NCBI GenBank assembly: GCA_022041995.1 | Contig: CP074384.1 | Coordinates: 62,001-126,000, forward strand | DNA length: 64,000 nt | From: Cupriavidus necator | GTDB taxonomy: Bacteria > Pseudomonadota > Gammaproteobacteria > Burkholderiales > Burkholderiaceae | Direction of reading: 5' to 3' | Shown: in pieces, positions 46,287-55,818 of the stretch | How the letters are laid out: each line of letters opens with the position of its first letter | How positions within the stretch are numbered: position 1 is the first letter of the stretch | Made by a program: the position numbers and the translations under genes | Notes under the pieces: model-generated | The model's database searches: none | What the model saw: the letters and a program-made list of their open reading frames with translations, nothing else | Told to the model about the DNA's origin: nothing

Positions 46287-46518
46287 CACACTATAGGAAC
46301 CGCAGCGGTGCTTTCATTCGGCGCGTTTCGTTTTGTCCCTGAGAGCAGTTACGCGGCAACCCGCAAGCGGTTGGCTGCGCTCTACGCGAAGCGCTCGAAA
46401 GCCCTCCACAATGGTATGTATGACCATGTTGAGGCACGCGACCTGGCAGACCTAAGGCAATGGGCCGCTTGGCTCATTCTGACCATGGCTGACATGAGTG
46501 AGCGCTATACCGCATTGC
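46287..46518 (+). pseudogene. HEPN-domain protein, fragment 3 (R-x4-H motif)
   Basis: Reading GTAAVLSFGAFRFVPESSY, LAALYAKRSKALHNG, LADLRQWAAWLI and ADMSERYT. RSKALH fits the R-x4-6-H HEPN ribonuclease motif in a helix. Fragments 1-3 together form one gene broken by IS3, the transposon and IS4. At its 3' edge IS4 begins; sequence after the IS4 copy gives CTC TAA, a possible original stop. Confidence 0.6.
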
Positions 46519-46533
46519 ATTACACACAAGTCA

Positions 46534-46922
46534 CTCGTGACCAATTTCCCGGGCGTACTTGATACCGGCGGCGAAGTCCATTACGCGCTGCAGGCCTTGC
46601 CAGATTGTCTTGACCCCCGGATCGCCATCGCCCTTGCGCGCCAGGAAGCCGCCGAGTCTAGCGACTAGACGAACTACTTCGTTGAGGCTTGGCGGCATCG
46701 CAGGCGGCTCCTTCCTGTTGAGAATGTACGCCGCTTGCCATTCATCCGGTTCAAACAGCAATTGCGCGTCGAGCTCGGGGCAGGTTCGCCCCAGCCGCAT
46801 TAGCCGCGCGATGCGCCAGGCCACCACCATGAACAATGCCAGCGCTCGTTCGAGCCGCTCCATCGAGGCGAGTTGCAGCGCTTCGACCCGGCAGCCGTTC
46901 TTCAGTACATGAAAGAACATCT
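46534..46922 (-). pseudogene. IS4-family transposase, 3' exon
   Basis: It continues the transposase from the conserved Glu region (EMFFHVLKNGCRVEALQL) to its end. It is separated from the 5' exon by the intron. Splicing would give WEIEMFFHVLKNG, matching WEIEIFFNVLKNG of the 25492 transposase. Confidence 0.9.
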
Positions 46923-48897
46923 GTCGGGTAAAGGACTGGCGCGGTGCTCGGTGAACCCGGTCCGTTTCCAGCCCCTCCCCATAAGAACTGATCGTGAGGT
47001 TTTCCCTCAAGCAGCTCACCCAGTGAGATTCATCGCAAGGGTTATGTGTCCTGTCGGTATGGCAGCCGCTTTCACGCGAACTTCTCCGCGCCAGATAACG
47101 GGCGCGTTTTCCAGTCCCAGTACAAGCCTAGGACTCCGTAGAGGTACTCGTTACTCCACCGTCGCCACCCAACGCTCCTCTTCTTGCGTCGCTTGCGCCT
47201 CGTTAGCAGAGTTCGGACTTTCATTTCCAGATAGTCGCGCACCTCACTGAAGGCGCGACTAGCGTTGCCGACCCGAAAGTAGTTGACCCATCCCGCCACC
47301 GCAGCATTGAGTTTCGCGATCAGTTTCACGGCAGGGGTCGAGCCTCCATGCCGGATGATGTCGCGGATCCTCGCCTTGATGGCTTGGCGAGCCTTCTTCT
47401 TGGGGGTCATCCGGAGGAAGTAGCCGTTCCCCTCTCGTTTTCGCACGCGACGCAGGTCGAACCCCAAGAACCCAAAGGCGTCCTCCTTCAATGTATCCAC
47501 CACAACGGTCTTCTCGGTGTTCAGCTCGACGCCTAGCGGCACAAGCTGTTCCCGCAAACGCTGCAGGGCACGTTCAGCCCAGCCGCGTTTGGTGTGGTGG
47601 CCACTAACGGTGATGACGATGTCGTCAGCAAACCTGTGGTAGTTCACTGCCTCGTAAGGGCCCTGTGCCGTCTTACGGCGAATCTCGTCGAACATCCAGT
47701 CGATCTCATTCAAGTAGATGTTCGCGGCGAGTGGGCTGAATGGGCCACCTTGCGGCACCCCAACTTTGCCCGCTGCTTTGATAACCTGCTTGACCAAGTG
47801 CATGACCTGGGGATCCTGAATGCGCTTCGCGATCTTGCCCAACAGGGTCGAATGTTGGATTGTGTCAAAGTAGCGCGACAGATCCACATCAACCACCGTC
47901 GACATGCGCCGCAGCACACTGCGTCTGACTTCCGCCAGCGCGCGGTGTGGGGACCGCTTTGGTCTAAACCCGTAGGAGTTCGGGTAGAAGTCCGCCTCGA
48001 ATACCGCTTCGAGGATTAGTTTCAGCGCACCCTGCACCACGCGGTCGCGGATGCAAGGAACCTGGAGAACGCGGACTTTGCCGTTACTTTTCGGGATCTC
48101 TACCTTGCGGTTCGGCTTGGGTTCATACCTGCCTGTCTTGAGGTCTGCCTGAATCTCCGCAAGAAAGACAGTGCGTCCGGATGCCTCGATGTCATTAAAG
48201 CTCAGACCATCGATTCCCGGTGCACCGCCGTTCCTCTTGGCGATACGGTAGGCCTCGTCTAGGGTTTCACTCTTCGCAATATGCACGAAGAGCCCCCAAA
48301 AGCGATGGGTCTTGTCAGACTTCGCCTTGCGATATATCCGCCTTCTCAGTTCCTGCAGACTACTGGATGCCTTTGTCATTTCATCCCTGCCTCACCTTGT
48401 TGAACGGAGTACTCACCGGTCCGGGCCCTTCCCTCCGGGCGCGTTTTGCTGCACGCCCATCGACAGTACTACGACCCGATCCGTCACCCTTGCACCTATG
48501 CCCGCATTTCCCACTCGCGGTTATAACGGACATCTCCTCGACGGGCTTTCTCCGCCGGGTGCCGAGGGCTTCTCCAGTTTCCACGTTATCCTTCACACCA
48601 TGTCGCCGCTGATACCCCGCCGGTGAGAGCTGCCGCATCGGACTCGTTTCGGACAACTCTTGCTGCTTTCGCGCGTTATAGACCGTCTCAGCCACCGGGT
48701 TTTCGTGTGACGAGGCTACATCTGCGTTCACTGCACGTTGCAACCTGGTGCGTTGCATATACTCCTTTCTGAGCATACTGTCGGAGGGCTCCGTCATCTT
48801 GCTTTCGCGCCATGACGCCTCCCGAGCTACGAGGCTTGAGTCTTTTGCCTCGGTCGGACTTTCACCGACTGGACAACGTGTCATTATCTGGACACAC
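46923..48897 (-). ncRNA. Group II intron with maturase ORF, inserted in IS4 transposase
   Basis: The 5' boundary GTGTGTCC starts at 48897 on the minus strand, fitting GUGYG. The 3' end is …TACCCGAC at 46923, ending in AY. A domain V hairpin begins GAGCTGCTTGAGG with a GAAA-type loop (46985-47017) and has the AGC triad. A domain VI-like stem follows. The 1,975-bp intron contains the reverse transcriptase gene. Exon joining restores the transposase frame exactly, which fixes both boundaries. Confidence 0.88.
47072..48379 (-). CDS. ltrA: Group II intron reverse transcriptase/maturase
   Basis: 435 aa, apparently intact. Reverse transcriptase blocks: GAPGIDGLSFNDIE, RDRVVQGALKLILEAVFE, DVDLSRYFDTI, GVPQGGPFSPLAANIYL, RFADDIVI (FADD in place of YADD). 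A maturase-like C-terminus ends KRRKKRSVGWRRWS. No HNH endonuclease domain is visible, so target priming would use a nicked or replicating strand. It helps splicing and retrohoming of the host intron. Confidence 0.95.
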   Translation of the reverse strand: MTKASSSLQELRRRIYRKAKSDKTHRFWGLFVHIAKSETLDEAYRIAKRNGGAPGIDGLSFNDIEASGRTVFLAEIQADLKTGRYEPKPNRKVEIPKSNGKVRVLQVPCIRDRVVQGALKLILEAVFEADFYPNSYGFRPKRSPHRALAEVRRSVLRRMSTVVDVDLSRYFDTIQHSTLLGKIAKRIQDPQVMHLVKQVIKAAGKVGVPQGGPFSPLAANIYLNEIDWMFDEIRRKTAQGPYEAVNYHRFADDIVITVSGHHTKRGWAERALQRLREQLVPLGVELNTEKTVVVDTLKEDAFGFLGFDLRRVRKREGNGYFLRMTPKKKARQAIKARIRDIIRHGGSTPAVKLIAKLNAAVAGWVNYFRVGNASRAFSEVRDYLEMKVRTLLTRRKRRKKRSVGWRRWSNEYLYGVLGLYWDWKTRPLSGAEKFA

Positions 48898-49840
48898 CTA
48901 TCTCCCACCGCGCACGGTACCAGTCGATCAACTGCACAGCGGCTTCGAAATCGCCGACTTCGCGATTGCTCAGCAACCGCCATTCGATCGGCTTGACGCC
49001 CGGTGGCGGTGCCAACTCTCGCGCAACGATGCAGGTGGCACTCACCACACCCCGCGCGGCATCGGATAGCTCAACCCGCTGCGCCCATATCCGCTGCCGA
49101 ACCTCTCGCGCCTTCTGGCCTTGCCGCGCAGCCTGCGTGAAACGGATCTCGCCCAAGGGCTCGCCCGCCGTGACCTGATGCCACAACCGCTCGCCATCGG
49201 GCAACGCGCGATTGTGTTGCGAGCGGATCAGCCAGTCTGCGGGATGACCCAGATCGCGCGCCTTCACCATCAACGCCAGGATATCGGCTTCGCGGTCAGC
49301 GACATACACCAGCCGCGTCGCCGGCATCGCCAACGCCTGCTCGGCAACGCGCTCATAGCCTTCTATCCAGCGCGTACTTTCCTTGAGGCCGGCGCGCTTG
49401 CCATCAGCCCCTTTCGGTTCACGCGCCCACATCCAAGCATCCAGCACACCCAAGGGCTCGCGCGCCGGCGTCACTGCGTACGTGGGGTGGAGATACATGC
49501 CGCGCTGCGCTTCATACGACAACGGCCCCAAGCCGGCGGTTGCCTTGCCATCGAAGTCCAGCTCCGTCGTGTCCTGAATGCACAGCACCACCTCGCAAGC
49601 CCGCATCCGCTCGGCCGCGCACTGCCAGTGCGGCGTCAGGATGTCGTGCCATTCCAGCCGATCCTGGGACAGAAAGCGATAGGCAGCGGCCGTTTCTGCC
49701 CAGCCCCCACAAGCGCTCGGGATGCTCGCCGATGGATTCTTTGCCAGGCTCTCGGCCAACAGCACCGCGCGCCTGTTGAGGCGCCGATCGCCCAAATCAA
49801 TGTCCCTGAACTCCGCCTCTGCCCAACTCGCTGCCACCAC
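48898..49840 (-). pseudogene. IS4-family transposase, 5' exon
   Basis: About 314 codons from the ATG at 49840 (MVAASWAEAEFRDIDLGDRR) to …DWYRARWEI at the intron. It contains CIQDTTELDFDG and VYVADREADI. Without splicing it reads into a stop right after the junction. Confidence 0.92.
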
Positions 49841-49930
49841 TTGTTTGCCTCACCCGCCGATTCGAAACCGCGAGTAAACGCCTTCTTCGCTCGGTTTACA
49901 ACCCCGTTGTCACAACTTGTGTGTAATGCA

Positions 49931-50107
49931 ATGCCTCTAAGCCCGTCTGAGCGGCGGCCGAAACGTAGAAGATTAACGTTTAACACAGCGGTGGATGTCG
50001 AAAAGTTGCGTTGGCAATCGCGTGAGATGACAAGACAGGTTGGACCGGGACTCACTAAACCTGAACTGGTTGCCGAGCTTCGAGCTCGTACCCGCAATGA
50101 GGTGTGA
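49931..50107 (+). CDS. Small hypothetical ORF next to IS4
   Basis: 58 codons, ending LRWQSREMTRQVGPGLTKPE and then LRARTRNEV. Its first codons lie in the IS4 terminal repeat, so it may be the tail of a gene cut by IS4, or chance. No family recognised. Confidence 0.25.
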   Translation: MPLSPSERRPKRRRLTFNTAVDVEKLRWQSREMTRQVGPGLTKPELVAELRARTRNEV

Positions 50108-50221
50108 GTCAGCGGATTTCATCGGGGCCCGCAGCGGCAATATCAGCTGCAACAAGGCCGGATATACAGCTGCAACCCATCCTGTCGATGTCGGAACACA
50201 CGAAACACTGGCGCAATCGGG

Positions 50222-51352
50222 GGGCGTTGTTGCATAAATCCGGGGTCGGATGGGCTGACGTTTACGCACAACGACTGGAGCGCTGGCTCTGTTAACTTCT
50301 GACGAAGCGGCGTAGTGTCTTGGACTTTTTCCGGGACGATGCGCAAGGACAACCGACAGCAAGCCGAGCCCAAGGGGGTCTACCGCGTCAAGAACTGGGC
50401 GCAGTACAACAAGGGGCTGATAGCCCGAGGAGACGTGACGATGTGGGTCGAAGAGAGCTTGCTCGTGCCACCGGCTAAAGCCCAGTCGCCCAAGCGTGGC
50501 CACCCGCTCGTCTATACGGATGCGCTGATCCAGGGTCTGCTCAGTCTCAAGCAGGTGTTCCACCTGCCGCTGCGCGCGCTGCAAGGCTTCGCGCAGAGCT
50601 TGCGCACCCTGGCTTTCCCAACGTTGCCAGTGCCGAACTACACGACATTGAGCCGCCGCGCGCAGAATCTGAACGTCGTGCTGCCCGCCTCGCGTAGCGG
50701 CGAGCCGCTGCATCTGGTGATCGACAGCACTGGGCTGAAGCTTTACGGCGAAGGCGAGTGGAAGGTTCGCAAGCACGGTTGGTCCAAGCGCCGGACTTGG
50801 CGCAAGGTCCATCTCGCCATGGACGCGAACACCGGCCAAATCTGTGCTGCACTGATGACCCACCAGGACGTTGGCGATGGCGAAGTGTTGGCCGACCTGC
50901 TCGATCAGATCCCGGTTGATACACCGATCGATACCATCGGAGGTGATGGCGCTTACGACAGCAAGCCGTGCCACGCGGAGATTGCTGCGCGAGGTGCACA
51001 GCCCTCGATTCCACCACGCGATGGAGCGAAGCCTTGGTCCGAAAGTACGCCGGGCGCAGCCTGGCGTAACGAGGCCATCGATGTCATCGAGAAGAGCAGT
51101 CGACGCGATTGGAAAGCCGCCAGCGGCTATCACCGGCGCTCGCTGGCCGAGACCCTGATGTACCGCCTCAAGACGCTGACGGGACACAGTCTGTGGGCAC
51201 GCGAAATCGGGTCGCAGGCCACCGAAGTGGCTATCCGTGCGGGCGTGCTCAACCGCATGGTCGCGCTCGCTCGCCCGCAATCCGTCCGTATCGCCTGAGT
51301 TCAGCGTCACCGAGGAGCCCCTGTTTTCAATCTCGATTTATGCAACAACGCC
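50222..51352. mobile_element. IS5-family element
   Basis: Terminal inverted repeats GGCGTTGTTGCATAAATC near 50224 and, inverted, ending near 51351. AATCGGG is found on both outer flanks and may be the target duplication. Confidence 0.8.
50339..51298 (+). CDS. IS5-family transposase
   Basis: 319 aa from ATG 50339 (MRKDNRQQAEPKGVYRVKNW); a GTG at 50315 is an alternative. DDE motifs: LHLVIDSTGLKLYGEGEW (Asp), DTIGGDGAYDSKPCH (Asp), ETLMYRLKTLTGHSLWAR (R-x3-E-like end with YRLK). This is a common IS5 layout and appears intact. Confidence 0.93.
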   Translation: MRKDNRQQAEPKGVYRVKNWAQYNKGLIARGDVTMWVEESLLVPPAKAQSPKRGHPLVYTDALIQGLLSLKQVFHLPLRALQGFAQSLRTLAFPTLPVPNYTTLSRRAQNLNVVLPASRSGEPLHLVIDSTGLKLYGEGEWKVRKHGWSKRRTWRKVHLAMDANTGQICAALMTHQDVGDGEVLADLLDQIPVDTPIDTIGGDGAYDSKPCHAEIAARGAQPSIPPRDGAKPWSESTPGAAWRNEAIDVIEKSSRRDWKAASGYHRRSLAETLMYRLKTLTGHSLWAREIGSQATEVAIRAGVLNRMVALARPQSVRIA

Positions 51353-51407
51353 CAATCGGGGCGCGTTCATATACAACCAGTTGATATCCCGTTACGGGGA
51401 GGGGCGT

Positions 51408-52837
51408 CCCAATCCACCCAAGATAAGCCGCCAAATAAAATCGCAATTGGCGCCGAGAACGCTTGACAGGTGACGAGGTTCGAGGGGCCGCCGCCCTGCT
51501 TGCGCTGGATGTTTAGCGCAAGCAGGGCGGCGGCCAATAGAGGATCGCTTCTCGATCTTCGCTTGGCTCTCATGCCCCTGTCCGATTTGTTCGCTGCACT
51601 TGCCCAATATCTGCACACCAAGGTCTTTCACGATCTTGCCCGTCATCCAGAGCATCCGGCCGCCTTCACCCGGCAGCGCAAGCTCACCCTGCCGACACTG
51701 ATCTCCTTCATGCTCGGCAACTTGCGTATGGGCATGCAAGCCGAGCTCGATCAATTCTTCGCCACGCTCGCCCGCCAAAACACCTTGCGCCGTTGCGTCA
51801 GTGAACAAGCCTTCGCCCAGGCTCGCAGCAAGCTCGGCGGCGATGTCTTTGCTCACCTCAATGACTGGCTACTTCAGCACGTCTCCAACCATTTGCCACG
51901 CTGGCATGGCTTTCGGCTGGTCGCCGCGGACGCTTCACACCTGCGTTTCGCCATTCGCCACAGCCATCTGCCTCGAGCCGCCAGCCGCGATCAACTTGCC
52001 TTCGGCCTGTACCTGCCTGGGGCCGAGATCATGCTCGCCGCCTCATTACACAGCGTGTACGAGAACGAACGCCAGATCCTGTTCGAGCATCTGGACCGCC
52101 TGCAATCCGACGACTTGCTCTTGCTCGACCGCGGCTACCCCGCCCGCTGGCTGGTGGCCGTACTCAACCAACGAAACATCCCTTTCTGCATGCGTGCCGA
52201 CGGCAGCGGCTTTGCTGCCGTACGGCGCTTCGTGCGCTCTGGCCGTGACGAGGCCATCGTCACGCTCCCCGCTCCAGCCCGCATTGACGCGCGCGACTAC
52301 GAGTGTGCGGCTACCCCGCAGACCGTTCGGCTGATCCGGCAGATCTCGCCAGCCGGCAAGGTGCGCGTGCTCATCACCAATCTGCTCGACATGCACCGCT
52401 ATCCAGCGGCCACCTTCCGCGACCTTTACCATCAACGCTGGCGCCTCGAGGAGGCGTACAAACGCCTCAAGCACCGCATGGGACTCGAACATCTGTCCGG
52501 CCTCTCGCAGTTGGCTGCCAGGCAGGACTTCGGCGCCAAAATCCTCAGTGATAACCTGCACGCTCTATGCTGCTTCAGCGCCGTGCAGGAACATGAGATT
52601 GACTCGAACTATCGGATCATCCGAACCTACGCCATCACCGCTCTCAAACCTGTCCTGCCAGCGGCGCTACTGGGACTGCGCTGGGCCAAGGCTGCGCTGA
52701 ATGAGACCTTGGCCTTGATCGCAACACGTACCCATCGCGTGCGACCGGATCGCGCTAAACCACGTCCGCCTCGCCAGAAACCTCATCGACATGCCGCCTA
52801 TAAGGCTTGCTGATGTCCTTATCTTGGGTGGATTGGG
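51408..52837. mobile_element. Second IS4-family element, beside the C48 effector
   Basis: 20-bp perfect inverted repeats beginning CCCAATCCACCCAAG at 51408 and ending at 52837. GGGGCGTC is repeated on both sides (about 8 bp, target duplication). Its right end lies only 40 bp before the hrpII box of the effector gene. Confidence 0.9.
51572..52813 (+). CDS. IS4-family transposase
   Basis: About 413 aa from ATG 51572 (MPLSDLFAALAQYLHTKVFH); the longer frame from 51470 lacks family similarity at its start. Motifs: RLVAADASHLRFA (Asp), LLLLDRGYPARWL (Asp), YHQRWRLEEAYKRLKHR (Y-(2)-R-(3)-E-(6)-K). Intact. Confidence 0.94.
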   Translation: MPLSDLFAALAQYLHTKVFHDLARHPEHPAAFTRQRKLTLPTLISFMLGNLRMGMQAELDQFFATLARQNTLRRCVSEQAFAQARSKLGGDVFAHLNDWLLQHVSNHLPRWHGFRLVAADASHLRFAIRHSHLPRAASRDQLAFGLYLPGAEIMLAASLHSVYENERQILFEHLDRLQSDDLLLLDRGYPARWLVAVLNQRNIPFCMRADGSGFAAVRRFVRSGRDEAIVTLPAPARIDARDYECAATPQTVRLIRQISPAGKVRVLITNLLDMHRYPAATFRDLYHQRWRLEEAYKRLKHRMGLEHLSGLSQLAARQDFGAKILSDNLHALCCFSAVQEHEIDSNYRIIRTYAITALKPVLPAALLGLRWAKAALNETLALIATRTHRVRPDRAKPRPPRQKPHRHAAYKAC

Positions 52838-52876
52838 GGGCGTCCATCCCATTAACGCCTCTTGAAACCGCCAAAT

Positions 52877-52900
52877 TTCGCCGCTGAGGAATAAATTTCG
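52877..52900 (+). promoter_or_regulatory. hrpII box (TTCG-N16-TTCG) upstream of C48 effector
   Basis: TTCG at 52877-52880 and 52897-52900 with exactly 16 bases between. This is the known HrpB-type activator site of Ralstonia and Burkholderia type III genes. It lies 61 bp before the effector ATG, with AT-rich sequence (TATAAAGAATACATTAT) between. Confidence 0.8.
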
Positions 52901-52961
52901 CAAGGCATCGGAAAAAATTATAAAGAATACATTATGGTTTTACCTCCTCTTACTCAACAGC

Positions 52962-55676
52962 ATGCCAGCTTCGATTGTTAGCCAGAAGATCGATGCACAT
53001 GCCTGCTTCATGGAAAAGATCTCCGATCCGTTTTATGATGTTTCCGGGTTCATTGCTGACTACGACCGCCTCACGCAAGCTGGGCATACGGCCAACTCAT
53101 TGACCGATGTTTCACCAGAGCATCACGGACCCTCCCGCCCTGTCAGTTCCCCACGTGATTCCAGGCGAAACTTGTCGGAAGCGTTGCAAGGGCTGAGCGA
53201 TCTTGGGATCAGTTCCGTTGGTGCACCTGCACGCATTTCAAATCAATATGGACAGGAACAGGCGGTGCCAGGATACAGTTTCCGTATCGACAGAAGCCAA
53301 ACACCTGGCTCTTCTCAGGGCCCTGCGGTCACGGGTGCCACGGAAGAGTCCCCTGGCGAAGCGGGCGATCGACATGGCTTGGTTCAGGCTGATGAATTGC
53401 ACGGCGGCGGGTCGGAACAACCTTCGCGCCGTCGAGGCTTGTTATCACGTGTTGGCCGTGCCATCGGCTTGCGGGAACGAAGTGAGCCCGTATCCGCGGC
53501 GATCACAAGCGAACGCAACCGATCCGAGCGGACTCCCGAGACCGTCCCGACGGATGTCGGAGAGGCTGCTGGACTCGTCCTGCCATCTGGCACGACAACG
53601 CAACGATTTCTGGCTGGCCTGCCGCCGTATGCAGCAGGCAACAGCTTAGCCGAATGCACACGCGTGTCTGGCCTCAGGGATTTCAAGGCGTATCTGACCG
53701 ACAAAGGAGAGCTGAGAAAAAGAGGCGAGGCGATTTATCGGAAGCTTTCGCCAGAGCAACAAGACGAAGTGGACAGATCGTGTCGATTGAGAAATAGGGC
53801 GAATTTTGGATCAACGGAGTCTCGGCTACTAGCCGTACTCGATTTATATGCGAATGGCGCAAGCCTAGCCGAGTGCGGGCGACAGGCTAAGATAAAAGGA
53901 TTCGATACCTACCTGACCAAAACGGGTAGTTTGGGCAAAAATGGGCGCGTCATTTTCAGCAAGCTTCCGCCAGAACAGAAGCACGAGATAGAAAAAGCTA
54001 TCCATCTTCGCATGGAAAAAAATCTAGATTCTGTCTCGCCTTTAGAGAGTTTTTTCTTAGCACTCGACCCCTACTCCAGAGGGGCTTCCTTATCCGATTG
54101 CGCAAAAATATCTGGCGTTAAAAATATGAGCATTTATTTCACTAAAGACGGCTATTTGGCGCCGATTGGGCTATCGCTGTATCAAAAACTCTCGGAAGAG
54201 CAACAACGTGAAGTTGATGCGTCGCTTGCGGCGCGGCGCGAGACGGTTTGCACTCCATTTCTTGATAGATTTATGGCGGCCGTTGATCTCTACTCTCATG
54301 GAGTAAGCCTGAAAGAATGTGAACAACGTTCCGGACTTAAAAACATCAGCAACTACTTTTCTTCAAAAGGGAAACTTATGGTGCAGGGTGAGTTTGCCTA
54401 CCGTCGACTGTCAGACGACCAGCGCCGCAAAGTTGATGCGTCCCTGCTAGCGAGAGTGAAACAAACGATGCTGTCTGAGAGTGTACCCGAGCGATTTGTG
54501 GCGGCACTTGAGCCGTATGCCCTCAACAAAAGCGTGACAGAGTGTGGTCAAATTTCGGGACTACAAAATGCAAGTGCATACTTCTTCAAAGACGGTAGTC
54601 TCAAGAAGGACGGTGAGTCGATATACCGACGACTGCCCCCGGAACTGCAGCAAACCGTGAATGAGGCAATAGAGCGCCGGAGGGCGGCTCGTACTCAGCA
54701 ACCTGTTACAGACCATGCTTCATTTCAAGGGGGCCCGTCCCAGCCGTATGCCTATGAAGGTTATGGTAAGGATCTTCCTTGGGGCCAGGCAGATGCCGCT
54801 CGCAGTCCTCCGGGTTCCTCCTTTTTTCGCGGCCTGAGTCCGTGGGAGGGGGACAACCGCCCGCAGGAGTCGGGTTCCACGTTTGCCGATCTCTCGTCGC
54901 TCGGTTACGGGGTGCCTTACGGCAGCCGCGAGTTCGATCCGAATACCCCGCAGTCGGTCGTCGGGCCCTCGCACCCAGCGGGTCCGGAGATTGTGGACGT
55001 GGATAGCTATACTCGGCAGGCTGCCAGCGTCAGGGTCGCCCAGCGGTTGGCGGACGATCCGTGGTTGTGGGACCACGACCTCGTCACTTATACCAATGTG
55101 CTTGCCCAGCAATTGTTCGGGCAACCCGGTGCGCAGTGGCTCAATTTTGTCGACCCGCAGCAGGTCCGTCTGTTGACCGACGGGACTCCTCAGCAGCAAA
55201 GCGAAGTCCTGACCCACATTGCTGGCCCCGACTCCCCGCCTATTCTGTTTCTGCCCGTGAACGTGGGCGATCGCCACTGGTCACTGCTCGTTGTGAACCG
55301 GCACACCGCGCAGTCCTTCCACTACGATTCCGCGATCTCACCGGATGATGCCCCATTTGTCACCAATACGGCCCAATTCCAGCGGGCAGCGCAGGTGGCT
55401 GCGGTCCTGGGCGCAGGGGCACCTGCGGGCATGCCAATCCCGCAGCAGGCGGACGGCTATTCCTGTGGTGACCATGTGCTGGGGGGAATCGAGGCGCTCG
55501 CGCACAGGGTGATCAGTGGCGAGTATTTTCAGCCTGACGGCATGGATCTACGCAATATCCGGCCGGACCGGCAACGTATCCTCGCCGTATTGACGCAGGC
55601 CGAGCAGTTCGGAGCCGCAATTGCGCAGCCCCAACCTCCGCGCGAACGACGCACCAGACGGACCAAAAAATCGTGA
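52962..55676 (+). CDS. Putative type III effector: C48 (Ulp1/XopD-like) SUMO protease with five repeats
   Basis: 904 aa. Residues 1-210 are polar and disordered. Five repeats of about 65 aa follow (about 216-576), each with Y-(x)3-SLxEC, a (Y/F)F-x-KDGxL turn and LSxEQQxxVDxSL. A C48 cysteine protease domain comes next (about 675-893): His772 in DRHWSLLVV, Asp789 in HYDSA, Gln829 and Cys835 in QQADGYSCGDHVL. The order H-D-Q-C is that of Ulp1/SENP proteases and of effectors XopD, NopD and PsvA, which remove SUMO from host proteins in the nucleus. A basic tail RRTRRTKK could be a nuclear localisation signal. The hrpII box upstream supports type III secretion. The repeats resemble those of rhizobial C48 effectors from memory; their role is unknown. 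Intact. Confidence 0.88.
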   Translation: MPASIVSQKIDAHACFMEKISDPFYDVSGFIADYDRLTQAGHTANSLTDVSPEHHGPSRPVSSPRDSRRNLSEALQGLSDLGISSVGAPARISNQYGQEQAVPGYSFRIDRSQTPGSSQGPAVTGATEESPGEAGDRHGLVQADELHGGGSEQPSRRRGLLSRVGRAIGLRERSEPVSAAITSERNRSERTPETVPTDVGEAAGLVLPSGTTTQRFLAGLPPYAAGNSLAECTRVSGLRDFKAYLTDKGELRKRGEAIYRKLSPEQQDEVDRSCRLRNRANFGSTESRLLAVLDLYANGASLAECGRQAKIKGFDTYLTKTGSLGKNGRVIFSKLPPEQKHEIEKAIHLRMEKNLDSVSPLESFFLALDPYSRGASLSDCAKISGVKNMSIYFTKDGYLAPIGLSLYQKLSEEQQREVDASLAARRETVCTPFLDRFMAAVDLYSHGVSLKECEQRSGLKNISNYFSSKGKLMVQGEFAYRRLSDDQRRKVDASLLARVKQTMLSESVPERFVAALEPYALNKSVTECGQISGLQNASAYFFKDGSLKKDGESIYRRLPPELQQTVNEAIERRRAARTQQPVTDHASFQGGPSQPYAYEGYGKDLPWGQADAARSPPGSSFFRGLSPWEGDNRPQESGSTFADLSSLGYGVPYGSREFDPNTPQSVVGPSHPAGPEIVDVDSYTRQAASVRVAQRLADDPWLWDHDLVTYTNVLAQQLFGQPGAQWLNFVDPQQVRLLTDGTPQQQSEVLTHIAGPDSPPILFLPVNVGDRHWSLLVVNRHTAQSFHYDSAISPDDAPFVTNTAQFQRAAQVAAVLGAGAPAGMPIPQQADGYSCGDHVLGGIEALAHRVISGEYFQPDGMDLRNIRPDRQRILAVLTQAEQFGAAIAQPQPPRERRTRRTKKS

Positions 55677-55818
55677 CCTATTGAGCTTCCCAAGCCCATG
55701 CCTGTGCCCGGCGTTCGTGAAGAAACGACTTTGCGCTATAACGCAACTGGTTGCGAGAGAGGTGGCACCGTTTGTTCGGACAGGGATCCGGAGTTTTTAA
55801 GTGGAAGCGCTGGGGCAG

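Larger units (their letters stand above)
39278..46290. mobile_element. Four-gene Tn7/Mu-type transposon carrying a nested RIT element
   Basis: 7,013 bp. Ends are TGTGCGTGAGCA (39278) and, inverted, TGTGCATAAGCA (46290). CTAT flanks both sides (39274-39277 and 46291-46294). Removal restores a HEPN reading frame without a stop. Genes, all on the minus strand, in order from the right: Cys-rich protein, DDE transposase, AAA ATPase (interrupted), small protein. The layout (transposase plus ATPase partner) is that of TnsB/TnsC-like systems. Confidence 0.75.
46512..49934. mobile_element. IS4-family element carrying a group II intron
   Basis: Ends share the 20-bp inverted repeat GCATTGCATTACACACAAGT (46512-46531 and 49915-49934 inverted). 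Without the intron it is 1,448 bp, a normal IS50-group size. No clear target duplication. Confidence 0.85.

Noticed and set aside
49973..51310. 445-codon minus-strand frame over the IS5 element
   Set aside because: Opposite a clear DDE transposase with defined ends; treated as shadow.
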